Below are positions 62,796-64,000 of a stretch of DNA of 64,000 nt, in pieces. The stretch spans positions 8,060,001 to 8,124,000 of the forward strand of contig JAUCEF010000007.1 in assembly GCA_033558025.1 (NCBI GenBank), given 5' to 3'. How positions within the stretch are numbered: position 1 is the stretch's first letter; every line of letters starts with the position of its first letter. Both the position numbers and the translations under genes were made by a program. The notes under the pieces were generated by a model that saw only the letters and a list, made by a program, of their open reading frames with translations, made no database searches and was not told the origin of the DNA. The DNA comes from Phytophthora sp. 'mugwort'. Its lineage: Eukaryota; Oomycota; Peronosporomycetes; Peronosporales; Peronosporaceae.

Positions 62796-62887
62796 AAACC
62801 CACTGGTTTTCCTGCCCCTAACAAAATCGATAAAGCTTTCGGGGGGGGGAGCAAAACCACCAGTATCCCAGTCACCGCGCGGCATTG

Positions 62888-63470
62888 CCCCCCCCCCCCC
62901 CCCCCCCCCGCAGGAAGCAGGTGCCACCAAACGGGCGCGGTCGCCCTCGGAAGCAGGACACGGAACTTGTGGCGGCTTTGTGGAACCATACAGACGTGCA
63001 TCTGCTGTTCAAGATCCGCTATTCAACCAGGGCGGAGCGCTTTAAGCCACCAAGGCGTCAAAGCAGGTTAACGAGGCATGGTCACTGTTGGCTAGTCAGG
63101 TGTCTGTCAGTAGGGCAAAAGTGCTAACGACTACCCAGTGCCGAGCCAAGGTATGCAGACTGAACTGGCGCTTCTAATGCTTCGAAGTTTGTACTAACAC
63201 ACCAGGATCATGTATACCTAGATGCGGAACATGAAGCAGCGCTCGACAGCTGCTCGTAGGGCTGCCACCGAGACCGGGAAAATACCTGCGTCGCGCGACC
63301 CAAAGCACGTGGACATGATGACTGAGTACTGGGGTGACTCGGCAGGTAAAGGAAACGTGTCGCTACTTAGCAAGTTGGAGACCGATGTGACGGACTTGCA
63401 CGAGCAGTCAATTGACGATGGTGCTCGTACAATTCAGCTGCAGCGCCATCAGCATTGCAACTAGAGCAGC
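62888..63470 (+). pseudogene. Harbinger-associated Myb/SANT-like helper ORF (right element)
   Basis: After a 22-base poly-C run the frame carries TELVAALWNHTDVHLLFKIR, then in shifted frames ATKASKQVNEAWSLL-like helices and RNMKQRSTAARRAATETGKI with DMMTEYWGD. This resembles the Myb/SANT-like protein that accompanies PIF/Harbinger transposases. It faces the transposase fragment starting at 63597. Confidence 0.5.
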
Positions 63471-63596
63471 AGACAGCTATTGCCACTACCAGCGTCGCTG
63501 AAAGCAATGGCTTCGCAAGTGTAAACACTGGCAAAGGATCATCTATCAAAAGGGATCTATCTTCGGCGCGTGTAGCGAACATCAAGCGCAACAAGC

Positions 63597-64000
63597 CTAC
63601 CCAAGGCGAACACATTGAACGCGGGCTAGTGGCGGTGGTCTTCGCCCATATCTACAGGCAGCTACAAAATTGACTTCGTCGTCACCTATTGCCACCAGTA
63701 TATTGTGCAAAACTATAGCTGTGTCAATGATGTCGACAGCTCCACCGACATCTTCCACATCGATGCAGGACTTTAAGATGCGAAAACGCTCCTTCGCCAT
63801 TCCAAAAGCTCGTTCAACCACCATTCTAGTACTGGAATGGATAAAGTTAAATCGTCGAGCCTCGTTGTCTCGATATGCACCGTCAAATGTTTCGGGGTTA
63901 GGGGGTGGTCAACCATGGCCGAATTGAATATATGGCGTCTGCAACCATGTTGTACGTGTCAAGTTGTTCAACGTCTTCCTAGCCCAAACTTTTTGATCGG
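63597..64000 (-). pseudogene. PIF/Harbinger transposase C-terminal part (right element, runs off window)
   Basis: Minus-strand frame 63824-63597: MVVERAFGMAKERFRILKSC, IDVEDVGGAVDIIDTAIVLH and NILVAIGDDEVNFV. This is the DDE_Tnp_4 end with V-E-R-A-F-G-x-x-K-x-R-F, including the catalytic glutamate, and HNILV. The preceding region up to 64000 continues in other frames. The rest lies beyond the window. Confidence 0.72.

Noticed and set aside
62888..62909. 22-base poly-C run, and a poly-G run near 57936-57950
   Set aside because: Homopolymers in repeat sequence, prone to slippage and assembly error. I see no G-quadruplex or regulatory context beyond the run itself.

Overview
The window looks like a piece of an oomycete nuclear genome, probably Phytophthora or a close downy-mildew relative (inference). 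The reasons are the mix of transposable elements (chromodomain Ty3/Gypsy, Ty1/Copia, hAT, PIF/Harbinger, Mutator-like, Tc1/mariner), the very short GT-AG introns (73, 75 and 78 bp), and intron-poor genes carrying PX, PDZ, START and PPR-SMR domains. No bacterial operons, rRNA genes, convincing tRNA genes or CRISPR arrays are visible.

Layout. 1-0.7 kb: the 3' end of a multi-pass membrane protein gene. 1.0-4.1 kb: the decayed remains of an integrated small DNA virus or Polinton-like element, with four compactly packed genes: an ExoX-C-like small protein, a probable major capsid protein, an adenain-type cysteine protease and an adenovirus-pVI-like small protein. 4.3-12.3 kb: broken Gypsy elements in both orientations. 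12.3-25.4 kb: a nest in which a plus-strand Gypsy is split by a Copia, itself split by another Gypsy that keeps both LTRs. 25.4-32.5 kb: Mutator-like, Tc1/mariner-like and Gypsy relics.

33.5-47.6 kb is the conserved gene island. All seven genes have long unbroken frames: a PPR-SMR organellar RNA protein, a PX-domain protein, a head-to-tail array of four type II membrane proteins with two TRP14/DUF953-type thioredoxin folds each, and a large START-PDZ-START-like membrane protein. Intergenic gaps inside the array are about 130-170 bp. The PX gene and the array converge; the PPR and PX genes diverge from a 0.93-kb spacer.

47.9-64 kb is repeat-rich again: an hAT relic, a probable tRNA-derived SINE, a minisatellite, two PIF/Harbinger remnants each with a helper-like ORF facing a transposase, and a young 8.19-kb Copia element (330- and 329-bp LTRs about 98% alike, 5-bp target duplication AAACC). 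That Copia is interrupted by a 2.6-kb hAT element with an 8-bp target duplication.

The two observations I would follow first are the virus-like relic at 1-4.1 kb and the tandem array of membrane-anchored double TRP14-like proteins, three of which have lost the nucleophilic cysteine of the N-terminal domain while keeping the second one.
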